A DNA stretch of 64,000 nucleotides from Gemmatimonadota bacterium (GTDB taxonomy: Bacteria > Gemmatimonadota > Gemmatimonadetes > Longimicrobiales > Gaopeijiaceae): positions 74,073 through 138,072 of the forward strand of contig VXQO01000025.1 of assembly GCA_009838975.1 (NCBI GenBank). Reading direction: 5' to 3'. Positions 53,643-62,569 of the stretch are shown here, one piece after another (within the stretch, counting starts at the first letter, position 1; each line of letters begins with the position of its first letter). Position numbers and translations under genes: made by a program. Under the pieces are notes generated by a model that was not told the DNA's origin, searched no databases, and worked only from the letters and a program-made list of their open reading frames with translations.

Positions 53643-53711
53643 CGGCAGGCTGCCGGCACGTGAGGAATCCGTCAGCGGGCCGCTAGGCACCGCTGGCCAG
53701 TCCCGCCCGTT

Positions 53712-54614
53712 GTGAGCGACCGCCTGGTTCGGGGTCAGATCGTCGAAACGGTGGGCGGCGTTTACCGGGTCCAGACCGATGCCGGGACGGTTGAAGCCTC
53801 GTTGAGGGGGCGCATCAAGCACGTCGGCAAGCGCGACCGGATTGTGATCGGCGACTACGTCGAAGTTGGAAACGCATCCGGAGAGGCTCCGGTGATCGAA
53901 GCGGCGCTGCCTCGGCGCACCAGGCTGTCGAGACGATCATCCACAAGCCGTTTCGCCAAGGTGCTGGCAGCCAACCTGGACCGGTTGCTGATGGTGGCAT
54001 CGGTCGCCGATCCGCCGCCCTCGCGCAGCGTGATCGACCGGATGCTCGTGATGGGGGAAGCCGGGGGGATGGAGTGCGGGATCGTGCTCAACAAAGTCGA
54101 ACTGCCGGGTGGGCGCGCCCTGGCCGATGCACTGGGGGCAGCCTACAGGAAGGCGGGCTACCAGGTGGTCGGTACATCGGTCGTGACGGGCGAAGGGATC
54201 GACGCCTTCCGTGTTCTCATTCACTCGGGTTCCTCGGTGCTGGCAGGCCCGTCAGGCGTGGGGAAGTCCTCGTTGCTCAATGCTGTCGAGCCGGGGCTGG
54301 CCCTCCGCACGCAGGCGGTCGGAAGGCGGTCCAGGGCCGGCAGGCACACCACGGTGTCGAGCCGCCTCATCACACTCGCCGGGGGCGGCCGGGTAGCCGA
54401 CACGCCCGGCTTTTCGGACGCAGGGCCAGGGGACGTCTCGGCACGGGACCTGGGCCGATGCTTCGCGGATTTCCGTCCCCATCTGGGCCAGTGCTACTTC
54501 AACGACTGCGTGCACGTCCGTGAACCCGGCTGTGCCGTGCTGGCGGCGGTAGAGGAAGGACACATCGGGCGCGAACGTCACAAGAGCTATCAGACGATTC
54601 TTGCGGAGCTTTAG
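53712..54614 (+). CDS. rsgA: Ribosome small-subunit-dependent GTPase RsgA
   Basis: A 300-residue circularly permuted GTPase for late 30S assembly. An OB-fold N-terminus (GQIVETVGGVYRVQTDAGTVEASLRGRIK) is followed by the G-motifs in permuted order: G4 NKVE, G1 GPSGVGKSSLLN and G3 DTPGF. The C-terminal zinc site is CYFNDCVHVREPGC. G4 reads NKVE where NKxD is usual. The start is GTG at 53712, 69 bases after the sigma factor gene. It heads a tightly packed five-gene run to 58584. Confidence 0.94.
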   Translation: MSDRLVRGQIVETVGGVYRVQTDAGTVEASLRGRIKHVGKRDRIVIGDYVEVGNASGEAPVIEAALPRRTRLSRRSSTSRFAKVLAANLDRLLMVASVADPPPSRSVIDRMLVMGEAGGMECGIVLNKVELPGGRALADALGAAYRKAGYQVVGTSVVTGEGIDAFRVLIHSGSSVLAGPSGVGKSSLLNAVEPGLALRTQAVGRRSRAGRHTTVSSRLITLAGGGRVADTPGFSDAGPGDVSARDLGRCFADFRPHLGQCYFNDCVHVREPGCAVLAAVEEGHIGRERHKSYQTILAEL

Positions 54615-54633
54615 CGGAGCGATAGAATCCTGC

Positions 54634-55125
54634 ATGAACCGCGACACCAGGCTCGAACCCGCGCGCTTTCGCCGGATAATGAGGAACTATCCCACCGGCG
54701 TCACGGTCGTCACGGCGTTGCACCGCGATGGAACGCCCTTCGGACTCACCGCGAACTCGGTCGCCTCGGTATCCCTCGACCCCCCGCTCGTGCTCGTATG
54801 CGTCTCGGAGAGGTCTTCTTCGCTGGGAGCGATCCTGTCGAGCGGCGCATTTGCCGTCAACGTCCTCGGGGCGGGGGCCGCGTCGACTGCGAAGCGCTTC
54901 GCAGAGATCGACACCGACCGGCGTTTCGAGAACATCCGGTACACCGTGGAGGACGGGGGCAGCCCGATCCTGGAGGACGTCGTCGCGTGGATGGCCTGCA
55001 GCCTCTACCGGACCTTCGAGGCCGGTGATCACATGATTCTGGTCGGACGCGTGCACGAGGCCGACGCATCCGGAGGCGATCCACTCCTCTTCTTCCGGGG
55101 CCGCTACGAATCGCTCGACTCATGA
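54634..55125 (+). CDS. Flavin reductase-like protein (FMN-binding split barrel)
   Basis: A 163-residue protein of the flavin reductase domain family: RRIMRNYPTGVTVVTALHRDGTPFGLTANSVASVSLDPPLVLVCV is the conserved first half, and ILEDVVAWMACSLYRTFEAGDHMILVGRV the second. Such enzymes reduce FMN/FAD for a two-component monooxygenase; no oxygenase is adjacent. I chose the ATG at 54634, which fits the family length, although the open frame begins at 54601. Its stop overlaps the next start (ATGA). Confidence 0.9.
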   Translation: MNRDTRLEPARFRRIMRNYPTGVTVVTALHRDGTPFGLTANSVASVSLDPPLVLVCVSERSSSLGAILSSGAFAVNVLGAGAASTAKRFAEIDTDRRFENIRYTVEDGGSPILEDVVAWMACSLYRTFEAGDHMILVGRVHEADASGGDPLLFFRGRYESLDS

Positions 55126-56363
55126 CCCGGGCCCGCCGCCTCGTCTGGATTCCGTCGTTCCTGGCCGGTACGGCGCTGGCGGCCGCGCTGGCGACCGGCG
55201 CGGGGATCCTCCTCTACAACTCCCGTGGCCTGACGCGCGCGGGCGGGGTGCTCCTCACGGTGAGCGCCGTGTCCCTGGTAGCCGGAATCCTGATGGGCAG
55301 CGCCGCGAGCAGCGCGGCCTCCGACAGAACCGTTACCTCGGCCGCGCGGGGGTGGATGGGATTCCTGGTGGCGCTGGTCCTGGGAGCCGGTTTCGTCGGG
55401 CTGTGGGAAACCATGAACGGCTTCGGGGCCACTCCCGTCGCGCAGGGCGTGGGGCTGGCGCTGACCTCGGCCTTGCCGGCCTACTTCGCGGGTGGCGTAT
55501 GGGGCCGGATGAACGATTTCGCGGTTTCGCTCGGAACCGGCGAGCAACTCCAGGTGTTCGCGGGCGGCGCCATGGGCCTGGCCGCCGGCGGCACAATGAT
55601 GCTGGCCCTTCTCGGGGAGCCGGTACTCGCCGTGACGGTGTTTCTCGGCGCCGCCGTACTGGCATCGGCGGGCGCTCGTTGCCAGGGATGGATCTTCGAC
55701 AGAGTCCCGCGGCGAAGTCTGACGCTCGACACGCCTGAACGCCCGGAGTTGCGGTTCGAGAGCTGGCTGACCGCAATCCCCGAGCGTTCGGTGCGCGTTC
55801 TATGGGACGGCGGCACCGACCGTGCCATCGAGCCGGCGCCGACCGGCGATTGGCGAGTCGGGGTGGCGGGCACTCTGGACGGCGCCAGCGGAGTCCTGTT
55901 CATCGGCGCCGGCAGCTGGTTCCCTGTCGATGGCGACCGACCCTGGAAGCTCTTCGAAGCCGACGGCGACGTACGCGGACTCGCCGCCCGGGGGTTCGGC
56001 TGGGAAGAGGCGAAGCTGGCCCGATCCCCGGTTCCCGAGCTCTCAGGGTGGACCGTGGTCGCCGAGCGCGAGGCGTTGTCAGCCGTGAGAATCAAGTCGC
56101 TCCACGAGGCGGGAGTTGAAAGAATCTGGGTGGGCGGTCGCCGGGGCAGAGTCCCGGGACACCTGCTCGAGGACGCCCGGGAGGTCACTTTCGCGTTTCG
56201 CCGCTATCTCGGATCGGGACCGGGCATCGACGGGCCGCCGCGGCTCGCGGCCAGATGCGACGAGTTGTGGTGCTTCGATCGTTCCCAGGCGCCTCCCGAA
56301 GCGGTCGACGGGATGACAGCGGTTTCGCCGGAGGTGCCCTCGGGGCGCGACGAGGGTCGATGA
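55122..56363 (+). CDS. Uncharacterised six-helix membrane protein with cytoplasmic C-terminal domain
   Basis: A 413-residue protein that I do not recognise. About six hydrophobic helices lie at residues 8-31, 40-63, 78-98, 106-126, 143-163 and 166-185. A soluble domain of about 220 residues follows. Its SGVLFIGAGSWFPVDGDRPWKLFEADGDVRGLAARGFG segment loosely resembles a Rossmann strand-loop as in membrane-attached spermidine-synthase-like proteins, but with atypical glycines, so this is only a suggestion. It starts at ATG overlapping the flavin reductase stop, and its own end overlaps the Mre11-like gene by ATGA. Confidence 0.75.
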   Translation: MTRARRLVWIPSFLAGTALAAALATGAGILLYNSRGLTRAGGVLLTVSAVSLVAGILMGSAASSAASDRTVTSAARGWMGFLVALVLGAGFVGLWETMNGFGATPVAQGVGLALTSALPAYFAGGVWGRMNDFAVSLGTGEQLQVFAGGAMGLAAGGTMMLALLGEPVLAVTVFLGAAVLASAGARCQGWIFDRVPRRSLTLDTPERPELRFESWLTAIPERSVRVLWDGGTDRAIEPAPTGDWRVGVAGTLDGASGVLFIGAGSWFPVDGDRPWKLFEADGDVRGLAARGFGWEEAKLARSPVPELSGWTVVAEREALSAVRIKSLHEAGVERIWVGGRRGRVPGHLLEDAREVTFAFRRYLGSGPGIDGPPRLAARCDELWCFDRSQAPPEAVDGMTAVSPEVPSGRDEGR

Positions 56364-57307
56364 GGGTCGCCCACCTCTCCGATCTTCACCTCGGGTACGG
56401 TGGGGCCGGACGTGGACAGGGGCGGGCCAACGACATGTTGCGGGTGTTCCAGGCTGCGCTTCGCCGGATCGCCGAGCTGGAACCGGGGCTGGTGGTGATG
56501 GCGGGCGATGTCTTCGATCACCCCGATGTGACCGCGTCGCCGATCGCCGTCTTCTCCCGGGAAGTGCGGAAGCTGCGCGAGGATCTGCCCGGCGTGGTGG
56601 TGGCAATCGTGGCCGGTGCCCGGGATACGCCCCTGGATCCGGAACGGCACGGACCTCTCTCGGTGGTGGGTGCACTGGAGGCCGTGGAGGTGGCCGCCGC
56701 GTCGGTTCGGCGCCTGAAGGTCGCAAAGGGGAAGGTCGCGGTCACGCTGGTCCCGCACGGAGCGGTGGCCGCACCCCGCCCGCCGAGTCTGCGGCCCGAC
56801 CCGCGCGCCAGGTGGAACGTCCTGGTGATCCATGCGGCGCTGGCCAGCGGGACCGCCCCTGCCCTTCCGGTCAGACTCCGTGACTGGGACTATGTCGCGC
56901 TCGGTTCCAACCATGTCCGCACCCAGGTCTCCGAAAAAGCGCACTATTCGGGTTCGCTGGAAAGGATCGGGCCGGATCCCTGGGGTGAGGCCGCGGTGGA
57001 CAAGGGTTTTCTGACCGTCGAACTGGGATCCGGCCGGGTGGAATTCTCGCCGGTCGAGGCCCGCGCCGCCGTCAGCCTGGCTCCGGTCGACGCCGCGGGG
57101 GGCGGGGTCGCCACTGTGGCGCGTCGACTGGGCGAGGCGTTGGCGGGAGTTCCGGGCGGGATCGACGGGAAGCTCGTGCGTATTCCCGTCAGCGGTCTCT
57201 CGGCTCGAGAACTGGCAGCACTGGACAGGGACGTTCTGGTGCGGATCCGGCGACGCGTCGCACAACTGCGAATCGATGCGCTGCCCGACGGAGTCTCCCG
57301 AACGTGA
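56360..57307 (+). CDS. Mre11/SbcD-like metallophosphoesterase with degenerate metal site
   Basis: A 315-residue calcineurin-like phosphoesterase aligned with SbcD/Mre11. Conserved metal ligands are Asp8 and His10 (HLSDLHLG), Asp50 (MAGDVFDH), His158 (VLVIHAAL) and His185. The GNHD motif has become G86-A87-R88-D89, losing the metal-binding Asn and catalytic His. The GHxH motif is G182-S183-N184-H185, losing one His. Nuclease activity is therefore doubtful. The start is the ATG at 56360; the frame upstream belongs to the membrane protein. It overlaps the Rad50-like gene by GTGA. Confidence 0.85.
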   Translation: MRVAHLSDLHLGYGGAGRGQGRANDMLRVFQAALRRIAELEPGLVVMAGDVFDHPDVTASPIAVFSREVRKLREDLPGVVVAIVAGARDTPLDPERHGPLSVVGALEAVEVAAASVRRLKVAKGKVAVTLVPHGAVAAPRPPSLRPDPRARWNVLVIHAALASGTAPALPVRLRDWDYVALGSNHVRTQVSEKAHYSGSLERIGPDPWGEAAVDKGFLTVELGSGRVEFSPVEARAAVSLAPVDAAGGGVATVARRLGEALAGVPGGIDGKLVRIPVSGLSARELAALDRDVLVRIRRRVAQLRIDALPDGVSRT

Positions 57308-58584
57308 GGCTCCAGACCCTGATGGGGAACACGCGGAGGTCCGGCATCGACCTTCGCGACGAGCGGGGGCTGATCGCCCTTGTCGCCGCGGACGAATCCG
57401 ACTGGCGTGAATACATGGATGCCCTCCAAGACGCCTTCGGCCGCGCAGGCGACTTTCCCGGGCCCGGCCCCGCCGTGTCCGGCCCGAAAGGCCCCGTGAG
57501 AATCGGTACCCCGGGCTTCGAGGCGCTGCTGGCCCCCTTGCTCGCTGCAAACGGCATTCGGCGGGAGGAGTACGCCGCGCTGTGGTTCGGCGCCGGCGCC
57601 GTCAGGGTGTGGTTGTCGGCCGCGGGATCGCTCGAGCAACAGCGGCGGCGAACCCGCAGCCAAAGCGGCACGGGAGGGGAACTCGGGCGCGTGGCGGCAG
57701 CCGACAGGAGCCGGGCCGAGGAGGACCTCCGCGAACTCGAGAAGAGAGCCGCCGAGGCCGAGGCTGCGGCCGAAGCCGGTATCCTCGCGTGGGTCCGGGA
57801 AAAGCAGGACGCCGAGACGAGGCTATCGCTCTATCGGGATCGCGAGAAGGAGCTGCGGCAACGTGTTCGCCAGATCGAGAAGGATGGCGAGGACGCTGCC
57901 TGTTCGGGTTGTGGTCGACCGCTTGGTGATCACGCCGGCGCGGTCTGCACCGTGCGAAGGGAGGAATGGGAGGTTGTCGTGCAGGACGGACGGTGGTGGC
58001 GCCGCCGGCGCGACCAGCTGCAGTCCAGGCCGCGCCGGGTCAGACAGCTGGAGCAACGGGCCGCGGCGTTGCGGGCCGAGGTTGCGGCCATGTCGGCCAC
58101 GGTCGTGCCGGAAGACGCCGGGGCGGGAACCGAGGTGGCGGCTGCGGCGCGGCGCAGCGCGGGGCGCGCGATTCACCGCAAGGCCGTGGCCCTGACGGGA
58201 GGGCGCATCGCGGGAGCGTTCCCGGGCCTGTTCAGGGACTGGATGGAAGGGGCGCGCGGGGGTGCGGGCGGAGAAGAGATCGCGGTCCTCGAGCTGGCGA
58301 CCCGGATTGCCATGGTGGAACTGGCGCTCGAGTGCGGCACCGCGCCGGGATCGGCGGTTTTTTCAACCGGCCTCGAACAGCTCAACAGCGAGGACATCCC
58401 ACGGGTGCTGGTGGAGCTGGCCGATCTGGCCAGGCGGGTTCCTCTGCTCGTGGTGAAGGTCACCCCGCAGGTTGCCGCCGGCGCCCCCGAGTGCTTCGAT
58501 CTGCTCCTGCGGCTCGAGCGTTCGCCTATGGGACGGCGGATCCGGCGGCAGAAGTCGGGGCTGGGACTGATCCGGCTGGGCTAG
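57304..58584 (+). CDS. Rad50/SbcC-like protein with zinc hook but degenerate ATPase motifs
   Basis: A 426-residue protein with a miniature Rad50 architecture. Head half 1: residues 22-47 (GLIALVAADESDWREYMDALQDAFGR) align with the strand-loop-helix of Walker A, but W34 sits at the Lys position of GKST. Coiled coil about 110-195, then a zinc-hook motif C200-S-G-C203-GRPL, then a return coil to about 275. Head half 2: AGGEE (321-325) recalls the LSGGE signature, and AVFSTGLEQLN (351-361) replaces the DEG-x-LD of Walker B/D-loop. It probably cannot bind ATP normally. It starts at GTG 57304. Confidence 0.8.
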   Translation: MRLQTLMGNTRRSGIDLRDERGLIALVAADESDWREYMDALQDAFGRAGDFPGPGPAVSGPKGPVRIGTPGFEALLAPLLAANGIRREEYAALWFGAGAVRVWLSAAGSLEQQRRRTRSQSGTGGELGRVAAADRSRAEEDLRELEKRAAEAEAAAEAGILAWVREKQDAETRLSLYRDREKELRQRVRQIEKDGEDAACSGCGRPLGDHAGAVCTVRREEWEVVVQDGRWWRRRRDQLQSRPRRVRQLEQRAAALRAEVAAMSATVVPEDAGAGTEVAAAARRSAGRAIHRKAVALTGGRIAGAFPGLFRDWMEGARGGAGGEEIAVLELATRIAMVELALECGTAPGSAVFSTGLEQLNSEDIPRVLVELADLARRVPLLVVKVTPQVAAGAPECFDLLLRLERSPMGRRIRRQKSGLGLIRLG

Positions 58585-58596
58585 CGGCTGGCGCTT

Positions 58597-60942
58597 CTAA
58601 CCGTCCCCGGACGGTTCCGCGTCGCTCTGGTCGGGAGTGGAGGACCCAAGCCTGGTCCAGGCATTCCAGCGGGCGCCGAACGTGGTCTGGTCCGCCGCGT
58701 CACCCCGGCTCTCGGCGTCGGTGAACAGGGCATAGTAGACCCAGGCGTAGTAGTTCGGGATCCCGATGGTGGAAAAGTCCGGCCAGTGCTCCCATTCGTC
58801 CGGGATCCCCGTGTTGTGCACGAACACTTCGTTGGTGAGGAGCGTGGTTCGCTCTATGTCCACCCACGGTCCCACCACACCCGTCAGGGGGGACACGTCG
58901 GTGTTGCGCCTGACGCCCTGGTTCAGGAGCTCCGCCGGATCACCGGGGTGCAGGCGAAAGGCGAGGCCCTGGCGAATCACGTGCGGCCTGAGCCCGAAGG
59001 CGGAGGCGGCGGACCCGCTGGAAGCGAAGTACACGGGACGGTCGCCCAGCGAGTTCTGGATGGCGGCCAGCGAAAACTGGTGCCATGGGAACATGTTCTG
59101 TCCGCCCCTCCAGACGGCCCGGATCGGACCCAGCGAGAATTCGGTGGTTTCCTCGACCGGAACCAGGCTCCTCACCACCTGGTCGATGGTGGCGTCGTCG
59201 AGATCTTCCCGGAACATGGACCGGGTGGGCGGGCGGATCTCGTAGTCCAGGACGATCGGAACCTTGCCGGTCGCTTCGGCCTCGGCGGGGTCCCCTGTGT
59301 ACATGGCGTCCGTGTTTTCCGCCGTGTAGGGACGCTGGCAGATGATGCGCGTGGGGTCGGCGTCCGGATCCTGGCCGGGTGCGCATGGGCGGGTCAGCTG
59401 CCGCAGCTGCCTGACGTACCAGTCGGTGTTCAGGTAGGAGGTAACGGCAACGGTGACGTCGCGGCGGATGCCCTCGACCTCCTGGAGATACCAGAGCGGG
59501 AATGTGTCGTTGTCACCGTTCGTGAAAAGCAGCCCGTAGGGCTCGACGCTCATGAGCAGGTTGTAGGCCCAGTCCCTGGCCGAGTAGTCCCGCGCACGGC
59601 TGGCCCAGGAGAAGTTGAGGACCAGGGGAATGAACGCCAGACCCAGAACCGGAGCGCAGTACAGGAGCGGCAGACCCGATCTTCGGGACACCTTCCGCCA
59701 CAGGCTCGCTATTCCGAGGCCCGCCATGAGTCCCCATACCGAGAATCCGACGATGAAGAAGTAGTCCCGCTCGCGGACCTCGCGATCCGCGGCGTCGAAC
59801 GAGAACCCGTACCTGAAGTTCAGGTAGTAGACGAGGCCGGCGGACAGGACCACGAAGAGCGAGACCATGTAGGCCCAGCTGTACCTGTCACGCCGATAGT
59901 GTTCGATGAATCCGAGCACGCCCAGCCCGATGAAGAGCAGGGTCAGCGGGATCCTGGACCTCCCGAAAAGCACGTCCGTGGGCGACAGGCCCCGCGCCCA
60001 CTGCCAGTCGAAGTATTGGAGCCAGTTGCGTGACTGTTCCACCAGGGGCGCCTGGCGCGGGAGGAGGGGAGGCTTGTCGTACTGGTCGCGTCGGAGCGCC
60101 GCGGAGAGCTTCTCGCAACCGGCGTTTCCGTAGGTGACGATGCTTCCCAGGGCGGCCCCGAAGCTCTCACAGGTGGGGTGCGCCTCGTTGATGATCGGAT
60201 CCAGGCCGGAGCGGACCGGCAGCACGAGATGGATGCTCAGGCCCAGCACGACCGCGGGGACACCGAAGAGGTAGAGCCTCGGGTTGAGGAGCGTCCGTGG
60301 ATGAACCAGCAGGACGAAGATGAAGAGCGCCGGCGCCGCCAGAAACGCCATGAGGTGGTTTCCGACCGAGAGCGCCAGGATGAACACGATGAGGAGCAGG
60401 ATGTTGTCGTCCTTGCCGCGCCCGAGCCGCTCCCGCCAGCGGAAGGCCAACCACGACAGCAGCGCGATGGTGAAGAGCGAGACGGTGTAGACCTTCTCGT
60501 TCACGGTCGCCTGGTTCCAGACCGTGAAAGCGGTCGCGCTGACCAGCGTTGCGGCTGCAGCGCCGATCAGGCGGAAGCGCCCGTTGGTCGAGAAATGGCC
60601 CAGGATGTGATGGATGACGAGGAACCAGAGCCCGTGCGCCATCGCCGTCATGAACGCCGAGAAGAGGTTGATCCGGATGGCCGTGGAAAGGCCGAAGACC
60701 CCCAGGATGATCTCCCAGGTGCGCGCGAGAACCACAAATAGCGGGTTCCCCGGTGGATGGGGGATGCCCATGATGTGGGCCGTCGCGATGTACTCGCTCG
60801 TGTCCCAGAAGGCAGTGGTGGGACCGAGCGTCACAGCGTAGAGCAGGCCCACGGCGAGCGCCACGCCCCCTGCCCACAGATACGGGGGGCGGACACCGGA
60901 CTGTGCCGGGTTGTCGATCGGTCGCTTAGCTTTCAGGTCCAT
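58597..60942 (-). CDS. DUF2723 membrane protein (GT-C glycosyltransferase-like)
   Basis: A 781-residue polytopic membrane protein. The conserved N-terminal DUF2723 motif GPTTAFWDTSEYIATAHIMGIPHPPGNPLFV (about residues 43-73) contains the acidic/Pro-rich loop typical of GT-C-like protein O-mannosyltransferase relatives. About a dozen helices follow to residue 430, then a soluble domain of about 300 residues. Substrates are unproven; it could transfer sugars to secreted proteins. The ATG at 60942 overlaps the divergent trpE region. It is convergent with the Rad50-like gene, with only 12 bases between stops. Confidence 0.88.
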   Translation of the reverse strand: MDLKAKRPIDNPAQSGVRPPYLWAGGVALAVGLLYAVTLGPTTAFWDTSEYIATAHIMGIPHPPGNPLFVVLARTWEIILGVFGLSTAIRINLFSAFMTAMAHGLWFLVIHHILGHFSTNGRFRLIGAAAATLVSATAFTVWNQATVNEKVYTVSLFTIALLSWLAFRWRERLGRGKDDNILLLIVFILALSVGNHLMAFLAAPALFIFVLLVHPRTLLNPRLYLFGVPAVVLGLSIHLVLPVRSGLDPIINEAHPTCESFGAALGSIVTYGNAGCEKLSAALRRDQYDKPPLLPRQAPLVEQSRNWLQYFDWQWARGLSPTDVLFGRSRIPLTLLFIGLGVLGFIEHYRRDRYSWAYMVSLFVVLSAGLVYYLNFRYGFSFDAADREVRERDYFFIVGFSVWGLMAGLGIASLWRKVSRRSGLPLLYCAPVLGLAFIPLVLNFSWASRARDYSARDWAYNLLMSVEPYGLLFTNGDNDTFPLWYLQEVEGIRRDVTVAVTSYLNTDWYVRQLRQLTRPCAPGQDPDADPTRIICQRPYTAENTDAMYTGDPAEAEATGKVPIVLDYEIRPPTRSMFREDLDDATIDQVVRSLVPVEETTEFSLGPIRAVWRGGQNMFPWHQFSLAAIQNSLGDRPVYFASSGSAASAFGLRPHVIRQGLAFRLHPGDPAELLNQGVRRNTDVSPLTGVVGPWVDIERTTLLTNEVFVHNTGIPDEWEHWPDFSTIGIPNYYAWVYYALFTDAESRGDAADQTTFGARWNAWTRLGSSTPDQSDAEPSGDG

Positions 60943-61009
60943 GTCGCCCGTCAATATACACGCCTGCACGGGTGCGCGTCCCCCTCCGCCGAACCACGGC
61001 CGACCCGAA

Positions 61010-62569
61010 TTGGAATTCAAACCATCGCTCGATTCGTTTCTCGACGGCGCTGAACCGGGTGTTCGCGTTCCGGTCTGGTGCGAGCTGCTCTTCGACTCCG
61101 ATACCGCCGTGACCGCCTATCACAAGCTCAGAGATGGACCTTTCGGGTTCCTCCTGGAGTCGGTGGTGGGCGGCGAGCAGTGGGCGCGCTACAGCTTCCT
61201 GGGAAGCCGCCCGCGGGCGGTCTGGAAGCTCCGGGGGGGAGAGCTCTCGGTCTGGAACTCCGGCCGAGGCTGGCGGTCGGTTGAAACGACGAATCCTCTC
61301 GGGGATCTGTTGGCGCGGCTACGAAGCTCGGATCCCCGGCCCGACCCGGACCTCCCCCGCTTCTGGGGCGGCGCGGTCGGCTACCTGGGGTACGACATGG
61401 TGCGCCGCATGGAACGCCTGGGAACGGCCCCACCCGACGACCAGGGCCTCCCGACGGCGATGTTCATGTTCTCCGATGTCGTCGTGGCGGTCGACAACCT
61501 GTACGGCAGGGCGAAGGCCATCACCACGGTGGAGACCGGCGATGCCTCGTCGCGCGCCGACCTCACGGAGCTGTACCGGGACGCCGTGCGCAGACTCCGC
61601 GAGACCGTTGACCGCCTCCACTCCCGCGAGGCTCCCGAGTCGCTGGAACTCGCGCCACCGCGCACCGCGGAGATCGAATACACGAGCAATTTCGAGCGCG
61701 GCGCCTTCATTTCGGGCGTTCGCCGAATCAAGGACTACATCGCCGCGGGCGACGCCTTTCAGGTGGTGCTGAGCCAGCGACTTGCGACCCGCTACGAACT
61801 GCATCCTTTTCAGCTCTACCGCGCCATCCGCACGATCAATCCGTCGCCCTACCTCTTCAACCTGGATCTGGACGACTTCCATATCGTGGGGTCGTCGCCC
61901 GAGGTGCTGGTACGGCTCGAGGACGACGTGGTGACGGTGCGCCCGATCGCCGGGACACGACGACGGGGAAGCAGTCCGGCCGAGGACCGGGAGCTGGCCA
62001 GGGAGCTGGCCACCGATGAGAAGGAGCTGGCCGAGCATCGCATGCTGGTCGATCTCGGCAGGAATGACGTGGGCAGGGTCTCACGGTACGGTACGGTGAC
62101 GGTGCCCGAACTCATGAAGGTCGAGCTCTATTCCCACGTCATGCACCTCTGCAGCCAGGTCGAGGGCGGAGTGCGCGATGGTCTGTCCGCGCTGGACGTG
62201 CTCGAAGCATGTTTCCCGGCGGGGACCGTTTCGGGTGCCCCCAAGGTCCGTGCCATGGAGATCATCGACGAGCTGGAACCGACGGCCCGGGGACCGTATG
62301 CGGGCGCGGTGGGACACCTCGGTTGGGGCGGCGCGCAGATGGATACCGCCATCGCCATCCGCACGATGATCGTGCGGGACGGCTGCGCCCATGTGCAGGC
62401 GGGGGCGGGGATCGTGGCCGACTCGGACCCGGAGGAGGAGTACGAGGAGACACTCAACAAGGCCCGGGCGCTGCTGCGCGCTGCGGCGATGGTGACCCGG
62501 CCCTGGCAGGCCGTGGAACAAGTCCCCGCTGGCGTCAGGAGGCGGCCAGCTCGTCGTAGAGATGGATGA
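61010..62569 (+). CDS. trpE: Anthranilate synthase component I
   Basis: A roughly 519-residue enzyme that makes anthranilate from chorismate with ammonia from TrpG. The tryptophan-feedback motif LLES is at residues 48-51. The chorismate-binding core includes PSPYLFNLDL, GSSPEVLVR, the GTRRRG loop, ELAEHRMLVDLGRNDVGRV and FPAGTVSGAPKVRAMEIIDELE. I chose the TTG at 61010, which fits homologues (EFKPSLDSFL...). An ATG at 60941 is in frame but shares its bases with the divergent start, leaving no promoter room. trpG is not adjacent. The 3' end overlaps the convergent dipeptidase by 35 bases. Confidence 0.93.
   Translation: MEFKPSLDSFLDGAEPGVRVPVWCELLFDSDTAVTAYHKLRDGPFGFLLESVVGGEQWARYSFLGSRPRAVWKLRGGELSVWNSGRGWRSVETTNPLGDLLARLRSSDPRPDPDLPRFWGGAVGYLGYDMVRRMERLGTAPPDDQGLPTAMFMFSDVVVAVDNLYGRAKAITTVETGDASSRADLTELYRDAVRRLRETVDRLHSREAPESLELAPPRTAEIEYTSNFERGAFISGVRRIKDYIAAGDAFQVVLSQRLATRYELHPFQLYRAIRTINPSPYLFNLDLDDFHIVGSSPEVLVRLEDDVVTVRPIAGTRRRGSSPAEDRELARELATDEKELAEHRMLVDLGRNDVGRVSRYGTVTVPELMKVELYSHVMHLCSQVEGGVRDGLSALDVLEACFPAGTVSGAPKVRAMEIIDELEPTARGPYAGAVGHLGWGGAQMDTAIAIRTMIVRDGCAHVQAGAGIVADSDPEEEYEETLNKARALLRAAAMVTRPWQAVEQVPAGVRRRPARRRDG

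Noticed and set aside
53643-53656. A terminator after the sigma factor gene (CGGCAG-g-CTGCCG)
   Set aside because: The stem is short with a tiny loop and no T-tract, and rsgA follows on the same strand.
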